From: Burkholderia pyrrocinia
GTDB taxonomy: Bacteria; Pseudomonadota; Gammaproteobacteria; Burkholderiales; Burkholderiaceae
Direction of reading: 5' to 3'
NCBI RefSeq assembly: GCF_022809715.1
Contig: NZ_CP094459.1
Coordinates: 3,572,048 to 3,636,047 of the forward strand
DNA length: 64,000 nt
Positions 40,345-50,627 of this stretch are shown piece after piece. The position numbers and the translations under genes are program-made. The number at the start of each line of letters is the position of its first letter. Positions within the stretch are counted from its first letter, which is position 1. Below the pieces are notes generated by a model. The model was not told where the DNA came from and did not search any database. It was given only the letters and a program-made list of their open reading frames with translations.

Positions 40345-42516
40345 TCAGGCCGTGTGCTTCACCGGCCCCGGATCGCTGTGGCTCGGCCGGCCCGTTTCGA
40401 CGTGGCCCGCGAAGCGGCGCACGACCTTGTCGTCGCCACCGCGCAGCGTCGTCGCGGTGATCGTCAGATCGTACCAGCCGTGGCTCGACGACAGCTCGAA
40501 GTGATCTTCGACGCGCTCGCCCGGCTCCAGCGTGTAGGTGCGCGCATGCGCATGGCTGTACGCGTTGTCGACCGTCACGCGGCACGTCGCGCGCCCGCTG
40601 TTGCGCAGTTGCAGGTACACATGGCGGTTGCGCACGTCGTAGCCGATCTTCGCTTCGGGGTTCGCGTGGCGGCCGTCCGCGGCCAGCCGCGTGTTGCCCT
40701 GGAACTCGCACAGATAACCGTTCGGGCCGTAGGCGGCGAAATGGTACTCGCCGTGCGCGGCCGACGTGCTCCACGTATCGACGAAGCGGTCGTGCGCGGA
40801 CACCGCATAACGACGCGGCGGCGTCGCCGGGTTGCGGCGGTCGTACACGTAGAACGCCGCGCCCGCGTCGCCCGAGTTCGCGAAGTCGAGCGACACGCTG
40901 TCGTCGTGCCCGCTCACGCGGCTGTGCACGAACAGCTCGTACGGCAGCGCACGCGCGGGACGCGTGCCGGGCTCCTGCGCCGGCATCGACTGCTGCGCGG
41001 GCACCCGGTACGCGTGGCCGGCCGTCGCGATGTGCTGCGGCACCGTGAAGCTCACGGTGCGCGTGTCGGGGCGCGCGGAGAAATCGAATGCCGACGTGAG
41101 GTCGCCGCAGATCGACCGGCGCCACGCGCTGATGTTCGGCTCCTTCACGCCGAAGCGCGCTTCGAGGAAACGCAGCACCGATGTATGGTCGAACGTCTCC
41201 GAGCAGACCCAGCCGCCCTTCGTCCACGGCGAGATGATGATCAGCGGCACGCGCGGCCCGAGGCCGATCGGCTGGATGCCGCCCGGGTCGGCACCCGGCA
41301 CGAGCGGGCTCATCTCGCCCGGGTACTTGTTCAGGTCGAGCAGCTCGTCGCCGAGGTTCGACAGCAGGTTCGACGACACGATGCCCTGGCCGCCCACGCC
41401 GCTCGTCACCGGCGGCACCGGCGGCACGACGTGGTCGAACAGCCCGTCGTTCTCGTCGTAGTTGAGGATGAACACCGTCTTCGCCCACACCTCGGGATTC
41501 GACGTCAGCGCCTCGAGCACCATGTTGATGTAGAACGCGCCGTCGGTCGGCGACGCCTGCGGGTGCTCGCTGTACTTGTACGGCGACACGATCCACGACA
41601 CCTGCGGCAGCCGGTTCGCCTGCACGTCGGCCTTCAGCTCGGCGAGCGTGTGGTCCGACGCACCCTTGTCGACCAGCGGGCCGCTCGCGCCTTCCTTCAC
41701 CTGGAAGCGCTTGAAGAACATCAGCGAGTTGTCGGTGTAGTTGTCGGTCGGGTCGCCCGGGATGCCCGTGCCGCCCTGGTACACCTTCCAGCTGATCTTC
41801 GCGTTCTCGAGGCGCTCGGCGTAGGTCGTCCACGTGTAGCCGTTCACGTCGTCGCGCTCGCCGATGCCCGGGCCGTTCGGCGGGTTGCCGTAGATGTTGC
41901 GCGGGTCGACCGTGCCGGTCCACAGGTAGATGCGGTTCGGCGCCGTGTCGGCGTGCGCGGAGCAGAAGTACGAATCGCAGATCGTGAACGCGTCGGCCAA
42001 TGCGTAGTGGTACGTGAGATCCTGGCGCTTCAGGTAGCCCATCGTCAGCACGTCCTGCTTCTGGTTCACCCACTGGTCCCACTGGCCGTTGTTCCAGGAC
42101 AGGTGGCCGCTGCTCCAGCCGTGGTTGGTGCCCGGCTGGAATTCGGTCGTCTGCTTCGGGTCGAGGTAGAACGGCAGCACGTACGGCGCCGACGGATCGA
42201 GGCCGCGCGAATGGTAGTTCTTCGTGAATACCGACGCCGGCGGCTGCTGCCACACCGGTGCGCCGCTCGGCAGCAGGTGCGGTCGCGGGTCGTTGAAGCC
42301 GCGCACGCCGCGCAGGCCGCCGAAGTAATGGTCGAACGAGCGGTTTTCCTGCATGAAGATCACGACGTGTTCGACGTCGCGGATCGTGCCGGTGCGATAG
42401 GCGGCCGGCATCGCCAGCGCATTGCGGATCGCGGGCGGGAAGCCCGCGTAGGCGGCCATCGCGCCGGCCGACTGCGCGGCGAGGCGCAGGAAATCGCGTC
42501 GATTGTTCGAGGACAT
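40345..42516 (-). CDS. Phosphocholine-specific phospholipase C
   Basis: 723 residues. The N-terminus has a Tat signal (RRDFLRLAAQSAG). The phosphoesterase domain carries ENRSFDHYFG with further metal motifs (DENDGLFDHV), and two C-terminal beta domains (about 510-700) follow as in PlcN/PlcH. It is exported folded and cleaves phosphatidylcholine. The gene sits beside phosphonate genes, and phosphate starvation is a plausible signal (inference). Confidence 0.94.
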   Translation of the reverse strand: MSSNNRRDFLRLAAQSAGAMAAYAGFPPAIRNALAMPAAYRTGTIRDVEHVVIFMQENRSFDHYFGGLRGVRGFNDPRPHLLPSGAPVWQQPPASVFTKNYHSRGLDPSAPYVLPFYLDPKQTTEFQPGTNHGWSSGHLSWNNGQWDQWVNQKQDVLTMGYLKRQDLTYHYALADAFTICDSYFCSAHADTAPNRIYLWTGTVDPRNIYGNPPNGPGIGERDDVNGYTWTTYAERLENAKISWKVYQGGTGIPGDPTDNYTDNSLMFFKRFQVKEGASGPLVDKGASDHTLAELKADVQANRLPQVSWIVSPYKYSEHPQASPTDGAFYINMVLEALTSNPEVWAKTVFILNYDENDGLFDHVVPPVPPVTSGVGGQGIVSSNLLSNLGDELLDLNKYPGEMSPLVPGADPGGIQPIGLGPRVPLIIISPWTKGGWVCSETFDHTSVLRFLEARFGVKEPNISAWRRSICGDLTSAFDFSARPDTRTVSFTVPQHIATAGHAYRVPAQQSMPAQEPGTRPARALPYELFVHSRVSGHDDSVSLDFANSGDAGAAFYVYDRRNPATPPRRYAVSAHDRFVDTWSTSAAHGEYHFAAYGPNGYLCEFQGNTRLAADGRHANPEAKIGYDVRNRHVYLQLRNSGRATCRVTVDNAYSHAHARTYTLEPGERVEDHFELSSSHGWYDLTITATTLRGGDDKVVRRFAGHVETGRPSHSDPGPVKHTA

Positions 42517-42747
42517 GAAGAAGACCCTGTTTTCGGTAGGAGTGGGGTCGCCGGGCGAGCGGGGCCGGCGGTCGGTGCGTTGCCGTTATTACCCCGCACC
42601 GGCATGTCCCGGCCGTGACCGGTTCCCGCAGGTTTCTTGCGGTGACCCCCAGCTTTTTTTCGAAGCGGCATACGACGCGCCTTTCATGCAGCCGACACAC
42701 GCATGCGCTACGCTGACGCGCGATGAAGATGGGGGAGAAGCCGAGTC

Positions 42748-43647
42748 GTGTTCGATCAGCTGAAGGCGTTCCACGCGACCGTCCGGCAGGGCAGCATCAC
42801 GCGCGCCGCGCGCCACCTGGGCGTGAGCCAGCCGACGATTGCCGCGCAGATCCGGCAGGTCGAGCAGGTGTACGGCGTCGAGTTGTTCTACCGCAGCGGC
42901 CGCAAGCTCGAAGTCACCGAGACGGGCATCGAGCTGCTGCCGCTCGTCGAGAAGATGATCGCGCTCGAGGCGCAGGCCGACATCATGCTGCGCAACGTCG
43001 GCGGCCTGTTCGAAGGCCACCTGCGGATCGGCGCGACGGGCCCGTACTACATCATGGATGCGGTCGGCCGCTTCTCGAACGCGCATCCGTCGATCGCGCT
43101 CACGTGCCGGATCGGCAACTCCGAGGAAATCCTGCAGGCGCTGCAGGAATTCCGCATCGATCTCGCGGTCTCGTCGCAGCCCAACGACGCCGACGGCCTC
43201 GAACGCAAGGTGATCTCGACCGATCCGCTCGTGCTCGTCGTGCATCGCAACCATCCGCTCGCGCGTTTCGACACGATCGACCCGGTGCAGCTCGCCGACG
43301 TGCGGCTGCTGATGCGCGAGGAAGGCTCGGTCACGCGCCGCTGCACGGAGACGATCCTCGCGGCCGCCGGCGTCGCGGCCGCGTCGGTCGCCGAGATCGG
43401 CAGCCGCGAAGCGATCCGCGAGGCGATCCTGCATGGCGTGGGCGGCAGCCTGTTTCCGCTCGGCGAGGCCGAGCGCCATCCGGACCTGCGCGTGATCGCG
43501 CTGCGCGGCATCGACACGACGATCGACGAATACGTGTACTACCTGAAGGCGCGCCGCCAGAGCCCGGCGATCGACGCGTTCCTCGCCTGCATCCTGCCGG
43601 CGGAGCACGCACCGCGCGACACGACGCGGCGGGCGAACGCGCGCTGA
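42748..43647 (+). CDS. LysR-family regulator
   Basis: 299 residues with GTG start at 42748 after GGGGGAG. The HTH (ITRAARHLGVSQPTIAAQI) and effector domain are standard. It is divergent from phospholipase C and convergent with lldP. The phosphonate/phospholipid surroundings suggest control of these genes; targets are not certain. Confidence 0.92.
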   Translation: MFDQLKAFHATVRQGSITRAARHLGVSQPTIAAQIRQVEQVYGVELFYRSGRKLEVTETGIELLPLVEKMIALEAQADIMLRNVGGLFEGHLRIGATGPYYIMDAVGRFSNAHPSIALTCRIGNSEEILQALQEFRIDLAVSSQPNDADGLERKVISTDPLVLVVHRNHPLARFDTIDPVQLADVRLLMREEGSVTRRCTETILAAAGVAAASVAEIGSREAIREAILHGVGGSLFPLGEAERHPDLRVIALRGIDTTIDEYVYYLKARRQSPAIDAFLACILPAEHAPRDTTRRANAR

Positions 43648-43746
43648 GTCGCCGCGCGTTCGCCGCTTTCGCGCATTTTCTGGCGCCTTTCGTCGCGCCT
43701 TCCCTCGTTATTTCCTCGTGCCTTCCTTCTCGCGTCCGGCCACGCG

Positions 43747-45387
43747 TCACTTCGGCAGCGCCGGAATCATCCACGTGAACACGTGCTGCTGCAGGAACAC
43801 GAGCACGCCGAGCAGCAGCGTGAGGATCACGCTGTGCCAGAAGGTGCGCGCGAACACGACACCTTCCTGCCCCTTCAGGTCCGTCGTCGACACGCCCGTC
43901 GCGATGTTCTGCGGCGAGATCATCTTGCCCATCACGCCGCCCGACGAGTTGGTCGCGGCCATCAGCACCGGATCGAGGCCGAGCTGCCTCGCGGCGACGA
44001 CCTGCAGGTTGCCGAACAGCGCATTGCCCGACGTGTCGCTGCCGGACAGGAACACGGCGATCCAGCCGAGCGACGCTGACACCAGCGGGAACAGCGCGCC
44101 CGTCGACGCGACGCCGGTGCCGAGCGTGTAGCTGATCCCCGAGTAGTTCAGCAGGTACGCGAGCCCGACGATCATCATCACCGTGACGATCGCGATCCAC
44201 GTCTGCCGCCAGGTCTTGACCACGCATTCGAGGAACGCACCGACGCCGGTGCGCGTCAGCGCGGCCGTGACGATCGCCGAGAGCAGGATCGCGGTGCCCG
44301 TGCCGAGCGGCTGGAAATCCCAGATCGCCGCATACGGCTTGTGGTACAGCGACACGAACACCGCGTTGTGCAGGCCCGGCCACTTGATCTTCACGTCGCC
44401 GATCGCCGCGACGTTCGCGTGCACCCACACGATCACGACCACCGACACGACGAGCCACGGCAGCCAGCCGCCGAAGCCCGCGCGCGCGGCGCCGGCTGCC
44501 GCGGGCACGCTGCGCGCGAGCGCGTATTGCGGATCGGGCTGCGGCTTCCACAGCTGCAGGAAGCCGATCGTGACGATCAGCGACGTGAGCGACGACAGCA
44601 CGTCGGTGAGCTGGTAGCCGAGGAAGTTCGACGTGACGAACTGCGCGAGCGCGAAGCTGGCGCCCGACACGAGCAGCGCAGGCCACAGCTGCCTGATCGA
44701 ACGCAGCCCGCCATACGCGCCGACCACATAGAACGGCAGCAGCAGCGCGAAGAACGGCAGCTGGCGGCCGACCATCTGCGCGAGCGTCGCGGGCGGCAGC
44801 GACGTGACCGCGCCAAGCACGGTGATCGGCACGCCGAGCGCGCCGAACGCGACCGGTGCCGTGTTGAACAGCAGCGTATAGGTGAGCGCTTCGAGCGCGG
44901 GGAAGCCGAGTGCGATCAACAGCGCGCTCGTGATCGCGACCGGCGTGCCGAATCCGGAGATCCCTTCGAGCAGGCAGCCGAACGAGAACGCGACGACGAG
45001 CAACACGAGGCGGCGGTCGTCGGGCAGGTTGTCGAGCATCCACTGCCGGAACTGGTCGAAGCGGCCCGATTTCACCGCGATGTTGTACAGCAGCAGCGCG
45101 TTGAAGACGATCCACATCACGGGCACGACCGCGAGCGCCATGCCCGCGCCGACCGCGTTGAACGCGAGCCCGGCCGGCATGCCCCACGCGCCGATCGCGA
45201 CCGCGAGGCCGGTGACGAGCCCGGCGAGCGACGCCTGCCACGCGGGGCGGCGCAGCACGCCGAGCGCGATCAGCGCGACCGCGATCGGGATCACGGCGAC
45301 GAGGAAGGACAGGAACAGCGAGTTGGCGACCGGCGTCAGCGGCTGCGCGAAGACGATGCCGGGCGGTAGGGCGTCGGTGGGGTTCAT
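43747..45387 (-). CDS. lldP: L-lactate permease LldP
   Basis: 546 residues from the ATG at 45387 (MNPTDALPPGIVF), with about a dozen membrane helices. The family motifs EGISGFGTPVAITSALLIA and ATNSSGGVMGKMISPQNIA are present. It imports lactate (and glycolate) with protons. No lldD or lldR lies next to it. GGAGAC precedes the start at a short distance. Confidence 0.95.
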   Translation of the reverse strand: MNPTDALPPGIVFAQPLTPVANSLFLSFLVAVIPIAVALIALGVLRRPAWQASLAGLVTGLAVAIGAWGMPAGLAFNAVGAGMALAVVPVMWIVFNALLLYNIAVKSGRFDQFRQWMLDNLPDDRRLVLLVVAFSFGCLLEGISGFGTPVAITSALLIALGFPALEALTYTLLFNTAPVAFGALGVPITVLGAVTSLPPATLAQMVGRQLPFFALLLPFYVVGAYGGLRSIRQLWPALLVSGASFALAQFVTSNFLGYQLTDVLSSLTSLIVTIGFLQLWKPQPDPQYALARSVPAAAGAARAGFGGWLPWLVVSVVVIVWVHANVAAIGDVKIKWPGLHNAVFVSLYHKPYAAIWDFQPLGTGTAILLSAIVTAALTRTGVGAFLECVVKTWRQTWIAIVTVMMIVGLAYLLNYSGISYTLGTGVASTGALFPLVSASLGWIAVFLSGSDTSGNALFGNLQVVAARQLGLDPVLMAATNSSGGVMGKMISPQNIATGVSTTDLKGQEGVVFARTFWHSVILTLLLGVLVFLQQHVFTWMIPALPK

Positions 45388-45824
45388 CGTGTCTCCAAAG
45401 GCGACCCGGGTTGGCGCGTCAGCGCCCCCGGATTCGGTGCAAAGCGACGTTCTGCAGTCGCGACAACGATCGGGCACTTGTGCACGCAACGACGTTGCAC
45501 GGCCAACCGATCGGTCGCTTAAAAGAGGTTAGGAGGCGTACGGCGCTTGTACAAGGGGGACAAGCCCGAAATGCAACGACCCGATACGGACATCCGCCGC
45601 ACGATGGCCGGCAGTTGGCGGGCCGCTGTCGCACCCGACAGGAAACCTGTCGCGAACGGCCCACCGGCGTGCGCGACGTCATCACCTGCGCAATGTTGCG
45701 CGCGCGACAAAGGAGACTACCGGCCAGCGGGATGTTTCGTTTGGCGTCCGAAGCCTAGACTGGCCGCATCGATTCCGCCCACGCCGACGACGGCGCGGCA
45801 CCGGAACCTCACGGAGTGAACACG
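45388..45824. other. Intergenic region between lldP and the DUF4148 gene
   Basis: No gene is supported. It contains the palindrome CTTGTACAAG (45546-45555), part of a longer inverted repeat GCTTGT...ACAAGC, which may be an operator for lldP. A hairpin CGACAGG-AAA-CCTGTCG occupies 45636-45652. Confidence 0.4.
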
Positions 45825-46136
45825 ATGAAGACGATGAAACAGGCGGCATGCGCATTCCTGCTGATCGGCGCGGCTTTCGCCACCCACGCGCAGGCCGCAT
45901 CGACGCTGACGCGCGCGGAGGTCCGCCAGGAACTCGCTGAACTGGAGGCCGCCGGCTACCGGACGAACCTCGCGAGCAGTCCCGACTTTCCGGAGAACAT
46001 GCAGGCGATCATGCGGCGCGCCGCGCAGGCACGCGGCGACGATGCGAGTTACGGCAACGGTGGCCGGGCGAACGTGGAATCGGGCAAGCCGGCGCTGCCG
46101 CATACGATCGATCGCGGCACGTACGCACATCACTGA
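45825..46136 (+). CDS. DUF4148 small exported protein
   Basis: 103 residues. A signal peptide (MKTMKQAACAFLLIGAAFA, cleavage near AQA|AST) precedes the DUF4148 core (TRAEVRQELAELEAAGYR). ATG at 45825 has CGGAG eight bases upstream; a GTG at 45816 is an alternative. Burkholderiales genomes carry many DUF4148 paralogues; the function is unknown. Confidence 0.87.
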   Translation: MKTMKQAACAFLLIGAAFATHAQAASTLTRAEVRQELAELEAAGYRTNLASSPDFPENMQAIMRRAAQARGDDASYGNGGRANVESGKPALPHTIDRGTYAHH

Positions 46137-46240
46137 TTGCCGACCGAACCGGATCGAACGGGTAACGGCGCGGCACGACCAGCACCGACCGACACGCACG
46201 CGGCCCGCACGCCAACGCGCGCGGCCGCGCTGCGCGATCC

Positions 46241-47854
46241 TCAGACGCTGAAGCGGTTCAGCGTATACGCGCGATAGGCCGCGACGAACGCGTCGAACGA
46301 TCCGGCCTCCTTCGCTTCAAGCTCGGCCTGCTCGGCCAGCGACTTCGCGGCGAGCGCCTGCTCGGTGCGCAGCGTGTCCGCCGACGGCGAATGCGCGCGG
46401 AAATACGCGGCATGCGCTTCGCTCTGCGCCAGCGCGAACGCGAGGAACGACTGTCCATTCTCGCGCATCGTGCGCAGCACGCGCGCCGACGGCGTGCGCT
46501 CCGGATCGGCGAGCTTCTCGCGCTGCGCCGCGATCGCGCGCGCATGCTCGTCGCCGCCGCGGATTTCGTCGAGACGGCGGCCGACGGTTTCGATATCGGC
46601 CATCAGGTCGTCCGCCCACGCCTGCAGCGTGATCGGCTGCCCGTCGCGCGACAGCGTGAGCCCCGGCTTGCGGCCTTCCATCGTCACGCTGCCGAAGTTC
46701 GCATTCGCTTCCTTGTACGCGTCGCAGTCGAGCGGCGCGCTGTCGTCGAGCGCGCATGCGAGCAGGAACGCGTCGATGAAGCGCGCGGTCTCCAGCGCGA
46801 TGCCGGTCGGCTCGAACGGATCGATGTCGAGGCAGCGCACCTCGATGTACTGCACGCCGCGCGATGCGAGCGCATGCAGCGGGCGTTCGCCCGAATACGT
46901 GACGCGCTTCGGCCGGATCGTCGAGTAGAACTCGTTCTCGATCTGCAGCACGTTCGTGTTGATCTGGATCCACTCGCCGTCGCGATGCGTGCCGATCGCC
47001 TCGTATGCGGGATACGGCTCGCTGACGGCCTTCGACAGCGCGTCGAGATAGCCGGGCAGCGTGTTGTAGTCGACGTGCAGCGCGGCCTGGGCCGTCGTGT
47101 TCGAGTAGCCGAGATCGCTCATCCGCAGGCTGGTCGCATACGGCTGGTACAGCGTATCGGCGTCGAACGTGTCGAGCTTGTGCGGCTTGCCGCGCAGGAA
47201 CTTCGTGTCGAGCGCGGGCGACGCGCCGAACAGGTACATCAGCAGCCAGCTGCGGCGGCGGAAGTTGCGAATCTGCGCGAGATAGCGCTCCGACTGGTAA
47301 TCGACGAGCGTGGCCGTCGACCCTTCTTCCGCGTGCAGGCGCCGCCACACTTCCTCGTGCAGCGAGTAGTTGTAGTGGATGCCGGCGATGCACTGCATCG
47401 TGCGGCCGTAGCGATACGCGAGGCCGCGCCGGTACACCGTCTTCAGGCGGCCGATGTTCGACGTGCCGTAGTTGGCGATCGGAATCTGGTCGTCGGCCGG
47501 CAGCAGGCCCGGCATCGAGTCGTTCCACAGCATCTCGTCGCCGAGCGATGCATAGACGTAGCGATGCAGCTCGTCGAGGCGTTCGAGCGTGATCGCGGCG
47601 TCGCGTTCCGCGGGCGTGATCAGCTCGATCAGCGCTTCGGAGTAGTCGGTCGTCAGCGCCGGGTGCGTGAGTGCCGAACCGAGCGCGCGCGGATGCGGCG
47701 TGAACGCGATCATCCCGTCGCGCGTCACGCGCAGGCTTTCCTTTTCGATGCCGCGCAGGCCGTCGGGCAGATGCTGCCGCGTCGGGCCCGAGCTCAGTGC
47801 TTCGAGGCGATTCAGCAGCAGTTCGGACTGGCGGTGAGTCATGGTGTTCGACAT
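46241..47854 (-). CDS. gshA: GshA, glutamate-cysteine ligase
   Basis: 537 residues, a class I (gammaproteobacterial-type) enzyme of usual length, starting MSNTMTHRQSELLLNRLEAL. GIEKESLRVTRDG near 34-46 contributes to the active site. It makes gamma-glutamylcysteine, the first step to glutathione. There is no gshB next to it. Confidence 0.95.
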   Translation of the reverse strand: MSNTMTHRQSELLLNRLEALSSGPTRQHLPDGLRGIEKESLRVTRDGMIAFTPHPRALGSALTHPALTTDYSEALIELITPAERDAAITLERLDELHRYVYASLGDEMLWNDSMPGLLPADDQIPIANYGTSNIGRLKTVYRRGLAYRYGRTMQCIAGIHYNYSLHEEVWRRLHAEEGSTATLVDYQSERYLAQIRNFRRRSWLLMYLFGASPALDTKFLRGKPHKLDTFDADTLYQPYATSLRMSDLGYSNTTAQAALHVDYNTLPGYLDALSKAVSEPYPAYEAIGTHRDGEWIQINTNVLQIENEFYSTIRPKRVTYSGERPLHALASRGVQYIEVRCLDIDPFEPTGIALETARFIDAFLLACALDDSAPLDCDAYKEANANFGSVTMEGRKPGLTLSRDGQPITLQAWADDLMADIETVGRRLDEIRGGDEHARAIAAQREKLADPERTPSARVLRTMRENGQSFLAFALAQSEAHAAYFRAHSPSADTLRTEQALAAKSLAEQAELEAKEAGSFDAFVAAYRAYTLNRFSV

Positions 47855-48306
47855 GGAGACGCAAGTGCGTGACGGCCGCGCGCAGAACGCCGCGCGCGGC
47901 CGGCTGGATTGTTGGTCGCTTCGTTGGTAGCGGGCACTTTAACATCTCGCCGGAACACGCGCTTGAGGTGGCCGCGGGCATGGCTCGCAGGCCGGAGCGG
48001 GCCGCCGGACGGGCCGATCGCGGCTGCCGCGGCGTGTGTTACCGGTTTCAGGCGGCGTCGATCGGCACGTCGGTCACGTGAATTCGTCCGATGGATCGTG
48101 AAGCGCGGACAGGCGGCGGCAGGTGCAACCGTGCTGCCGAACTGACAGAGGAAAGAGGCATACGCGCGCGTTGCGCGCCCGGCGTCCGGCAGGCGCCGGA
48201 TTCGCCGAATCGTCGTGGCGGCCAGCAGCCGACGAACGGCGACACGGCTTGCGCAACGGGTTGCATCGCGGCCTCGTCCGGTCGCGCCCGACTCGGGCCG
48301 CCGCCA
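47855..48306. other. Intergenic region between gshA and alkA
   Basis: Nothing convincing: short reading frames only, no terminator and no promoter with a good match. It is GC-rich throughout. It holds the gshA leader and the alkA 3' end. Confidence 0.35.
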
Positions 48307-49266
48307 TCACCCGCCGCGCGCGCCGCCCGCCCGGTCGGCCACTTCGTTCCACAAATGCAGCGCCGCGTACGCGCGCCACGGCCGCCAGCCTTCGGTGCGG
48401 CGCTTCTGGCTCGCCAGCCGGTCGAGCGACGGATCGCGCGCGGCGATCGACTGCATCAGCACGAGATCGGATGCCGGCCACGCGTCCGGGTCGCGCCACG
48501 CGCGCATCGCGATGTATTCGACGGTCCACGGGCCGATGCCGGGCAGATCGAGCCACGCGCCGCGCAGCGTCGCGAGATCGGCATGCGCGCGATCGACCGG
48601 CACGTCGCCGGCCGCCACAGCGCGCGCCACGCCCGTCAGTGCCGCCACGCGCTTGCCGGGCATCCCGATCTTGTCGAGATCGCACGCGGCCAGCGCATCG
48701 GGCGTCGGGAAACGCCAGGCCGGCGCGCCATCGTCGATATGCATCACGCGCTCACCGGCCCGTTCGACGAGCCGGCCGACGATCGTCGTCGCAGCCTTCA
48801 CGCTCACCTGCTGGCCGACGATCGCGCGCACGGCCAGCTCGAACCCCGACCACGCGCCCGGCACGCGCAGCCCCGGCGCGGCCTCGACGAGCGGCGCGAA
48901 CCACGGATCGCGCGCGAGCCCGCCGCCGATCGCGGCCGGATCGGCGCCGAGGTCGAACATCGTCGCGACGCGCGCGGCGAATGCATCGTCGACATGACGC
49001 GCGACCGCCCCTTCAACGGTCGCGATCAGGCAATGCTTGCGCGGATGTTTCGTGACGGTGAGCCGGCCCGAGTCGCCATGCAGGTCGACGATGCGGCGAT
49101 ACACGCCGTCCGCGACCTGCTCGACACCCGGAATCGCGCGCCCGCTGAAGAAGCGCAGCACGCGCGCCCAATCGTAGGGCGCGTTGAAGCGCAGTTCCAT
49201 CTGCGCGGACGGCGGCACATGGCCGCCGTTCACGGTTGACGTGATCGTTGTTTTCGCGATGCTCAA
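48307..49266 (-). CDS. alkA: AlkA-type DNA-3-methyladenine glycosylase
   Basis: 319 residues. The HhH-GPD motif LPGIGPWTVEYIAMRAW (241-257) with catalytic D267 in WPASDL is typical of AlkA. It removes alkylated bases. The start is a TTG at 49266 with GGAGGG at good spacing and overlaps the ada stop (TTGA), so alkA is coupled to ada. Confidence 0.93.
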   Translation of the reverse strand: MSIAKTTITSTVNGGHVPPSAQMELRFNAPYDWARVLRFFSGRAIPGVEQVADGVYRRIVDLHGDSGRLTVTKHPRKHCLIATVEGAVARHVDDAFAARVATMFDLGADPAAIGGGLARDPWFAPLVEAAPGLRVPGAWSGFELAVRAIVGQQVSVKAATTIVGRLVERAGERVMHIDDGAPAWRFPTPDALAACDLDKIGMPGKRVAALTGVARAVAAGDVPVDRAHADLATLRGAWLDLPGIGPWTVEYIAMRAWRDPDAWPASDLVLMQSIAARDPSLDRLASQKRRTEGWRPWRAYAALHLWNEVADRAGGARGG

Positions 49267-50354
49267 ACTGCACTTCCCTCCGTCACGGCTTCGTTTTCAT
49301 CGTCGTGCGCATGACGCGCCTCGGCCGCGAGCAGCGTCGCCTTGCGGCGCACGCCCCAGCGATACCCGGCGAGCGCGCCGCCCTTCTGCACGACGCGGTG
49401 GCACGGGATCGCGAGCGCGACCGGGTTCGACGCACACGCGGACGCCACGGCACGCACCGCGCGCGGCGAGCCGAGCGCCTCGGCGATCTCCGAGTAGCTG
49501 CGCGTTTCGCCGTACGGAATATGCGTCAGCGCTTCCCACACGCGCTGCTGGAACGCGGTCGGTGCGATGTCGAGCGGCAGGTCGAATGCGTGCCGCGTGC
49601 CGTCCAGGTACGCACGGATCTGCGTGACGAACGGCGCGAGCCGCGCGGACGATTCGACCAGTTCGGCGCGCGCGAACGCGCCCTTCAGCTCGCCGACCAG
49701 CAACGCCGGTTCGTCGCCGAACGCGATCCGGCAGATGCCCTGTTCGGTCGCGGCGACGAGCACCGTGCCGAGCGATGTCGACGCGGTCGCATAATCGATC
49801 CGCAGGCCGGCGCCCTGACGACGGAACGCGGACGGCGCCATCCCGAGCTCGCGCGGCACCGACGCATAGAGCCGCGACGGCGAGTTGAAGCCCGCATCGA
49901 CGGCCGCCCGCGTGACCGGCTGCCCGCTTTGCAGCGCCTGCCGCAGCGCGGCGCCGCGCTGCGCGGCCTGGTACTGCCGCGGCGACACGCCGACCACGCG
50001 CTTGAAGAGCCGCTGAAGGTGGAACGGGCTCACGTGCACGGCATCGCTCAGCTGCTGAAGCGTGAGCCGCTCGGCATGCGCATCGAGCACCGCGCACGCG
50101 CGGTTGACGATCTCGAGCTCGCGCGGCAGCCCTTCCGGCTGGCAGCGCTTGCAGGGCCGGAAGCCGGCCGCACGCGCGGCCGCAGGATCGGCGAAGAAGG
50201 ATACATGCTCGCGGCGCGGCAGCCGCGACGCGCAGGTCGGGCGGCAGAACACGCCGGTCGTGCTCACGGCATAGAAGAACGCGCCGTCCGCATGCGGATC
50301 GCGCTCGGTCACGGCACCCCAGCGGGCATCGTCGGTCGGATAGGCGGTTTTCAT
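49263..50354 (-). CDS. ada: Ada, bifunctional methylation-response regulator and O6-methylguanine methyltransferase
   Basis: 363 residues. Zinc cysteines C37, C41, C68 and C71 match the E. coli Ada positions, C37 being the methyl-acceptor for phosphotriester repair. An AraC-type HTH (about 90-175) and the C-terminal methyltransferase with PCHRV (C318) follow. It senses and repairs alkylation and activates ada and alkA. alkA is its downstream partner. Confidence 0.96.
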   Translation of the reverse strand: MKTAYPTDDARWGAVTERDPHADGAFFYAVSTTGVFCRPTCASRLPRREHVSFFADPAAARAAGFRPCKRCQPEGLPRELEIVNRACAVLDAHAERLTLQQLSDAVHVSPFHLQRLFKRVVGVSPRQYQAAQRGAALRQALQSGQPVTRAAVDAGFNSPSRLYASVPRELGMAPSAFRRQGAGLRIDYATASTSLGTVLVAATEQGICRIAFGDEPALLVGELKGAFARAELVESSARLAPFVTQIRAYLDGTRHAFDLPLDIAPTAFQQRVWEALTHIPYGETRSYSEIAEALGSPRAVRAVASACASNPVALAIPCHRVVQKGGALAGYRWGVRRKATLLAAEARHAHDDENEAVTEGSAV

Positions 50355-50593
50355 CTGAACCTCGCACTCTCTAGTGTAGATGTGCCTACTCTAGACATCG
50401 GCACGTGCCGTCGCGCCCTGAATCTTGCTCTGTGATTCGCGCCGGCGAACCGGGGGCGGATCACCCCGAAATAAATCGGACAACACGCCCGCTCCGGCTG
50501 ATCCGGCGCGGTTTTCGTCATCGTCCCGTCATCGATTTGTTGCAGTGCGGATGCGACAAATCGCCGTCCTGACGTTTTTTTGCACTCTGAATA
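50355..50593. other. Upstream region of ada
   Basis: No protein gene. It should contain the Ada-responsive promoter on the minus strand, but no clear match to the E. coli Ada box was found. Confidence 0.35.
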
Positions 50594-50622
50594 TTGCGTC
50601 GCACCATCGCCGTGTGTATAGT
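50594..50622 (+). promoter_or_regulatory. Sigma-70 promoter of the predicted small RNA
   Basis: TTGCGT (50594-50599), a 17-base spacer and TATAGT (50617-50622). Start of transcription is expected near 50627-50630. The best promoter match in this intergenic region. Confidence 0.75.
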
Positions 50623-50627
50623 TGGAA

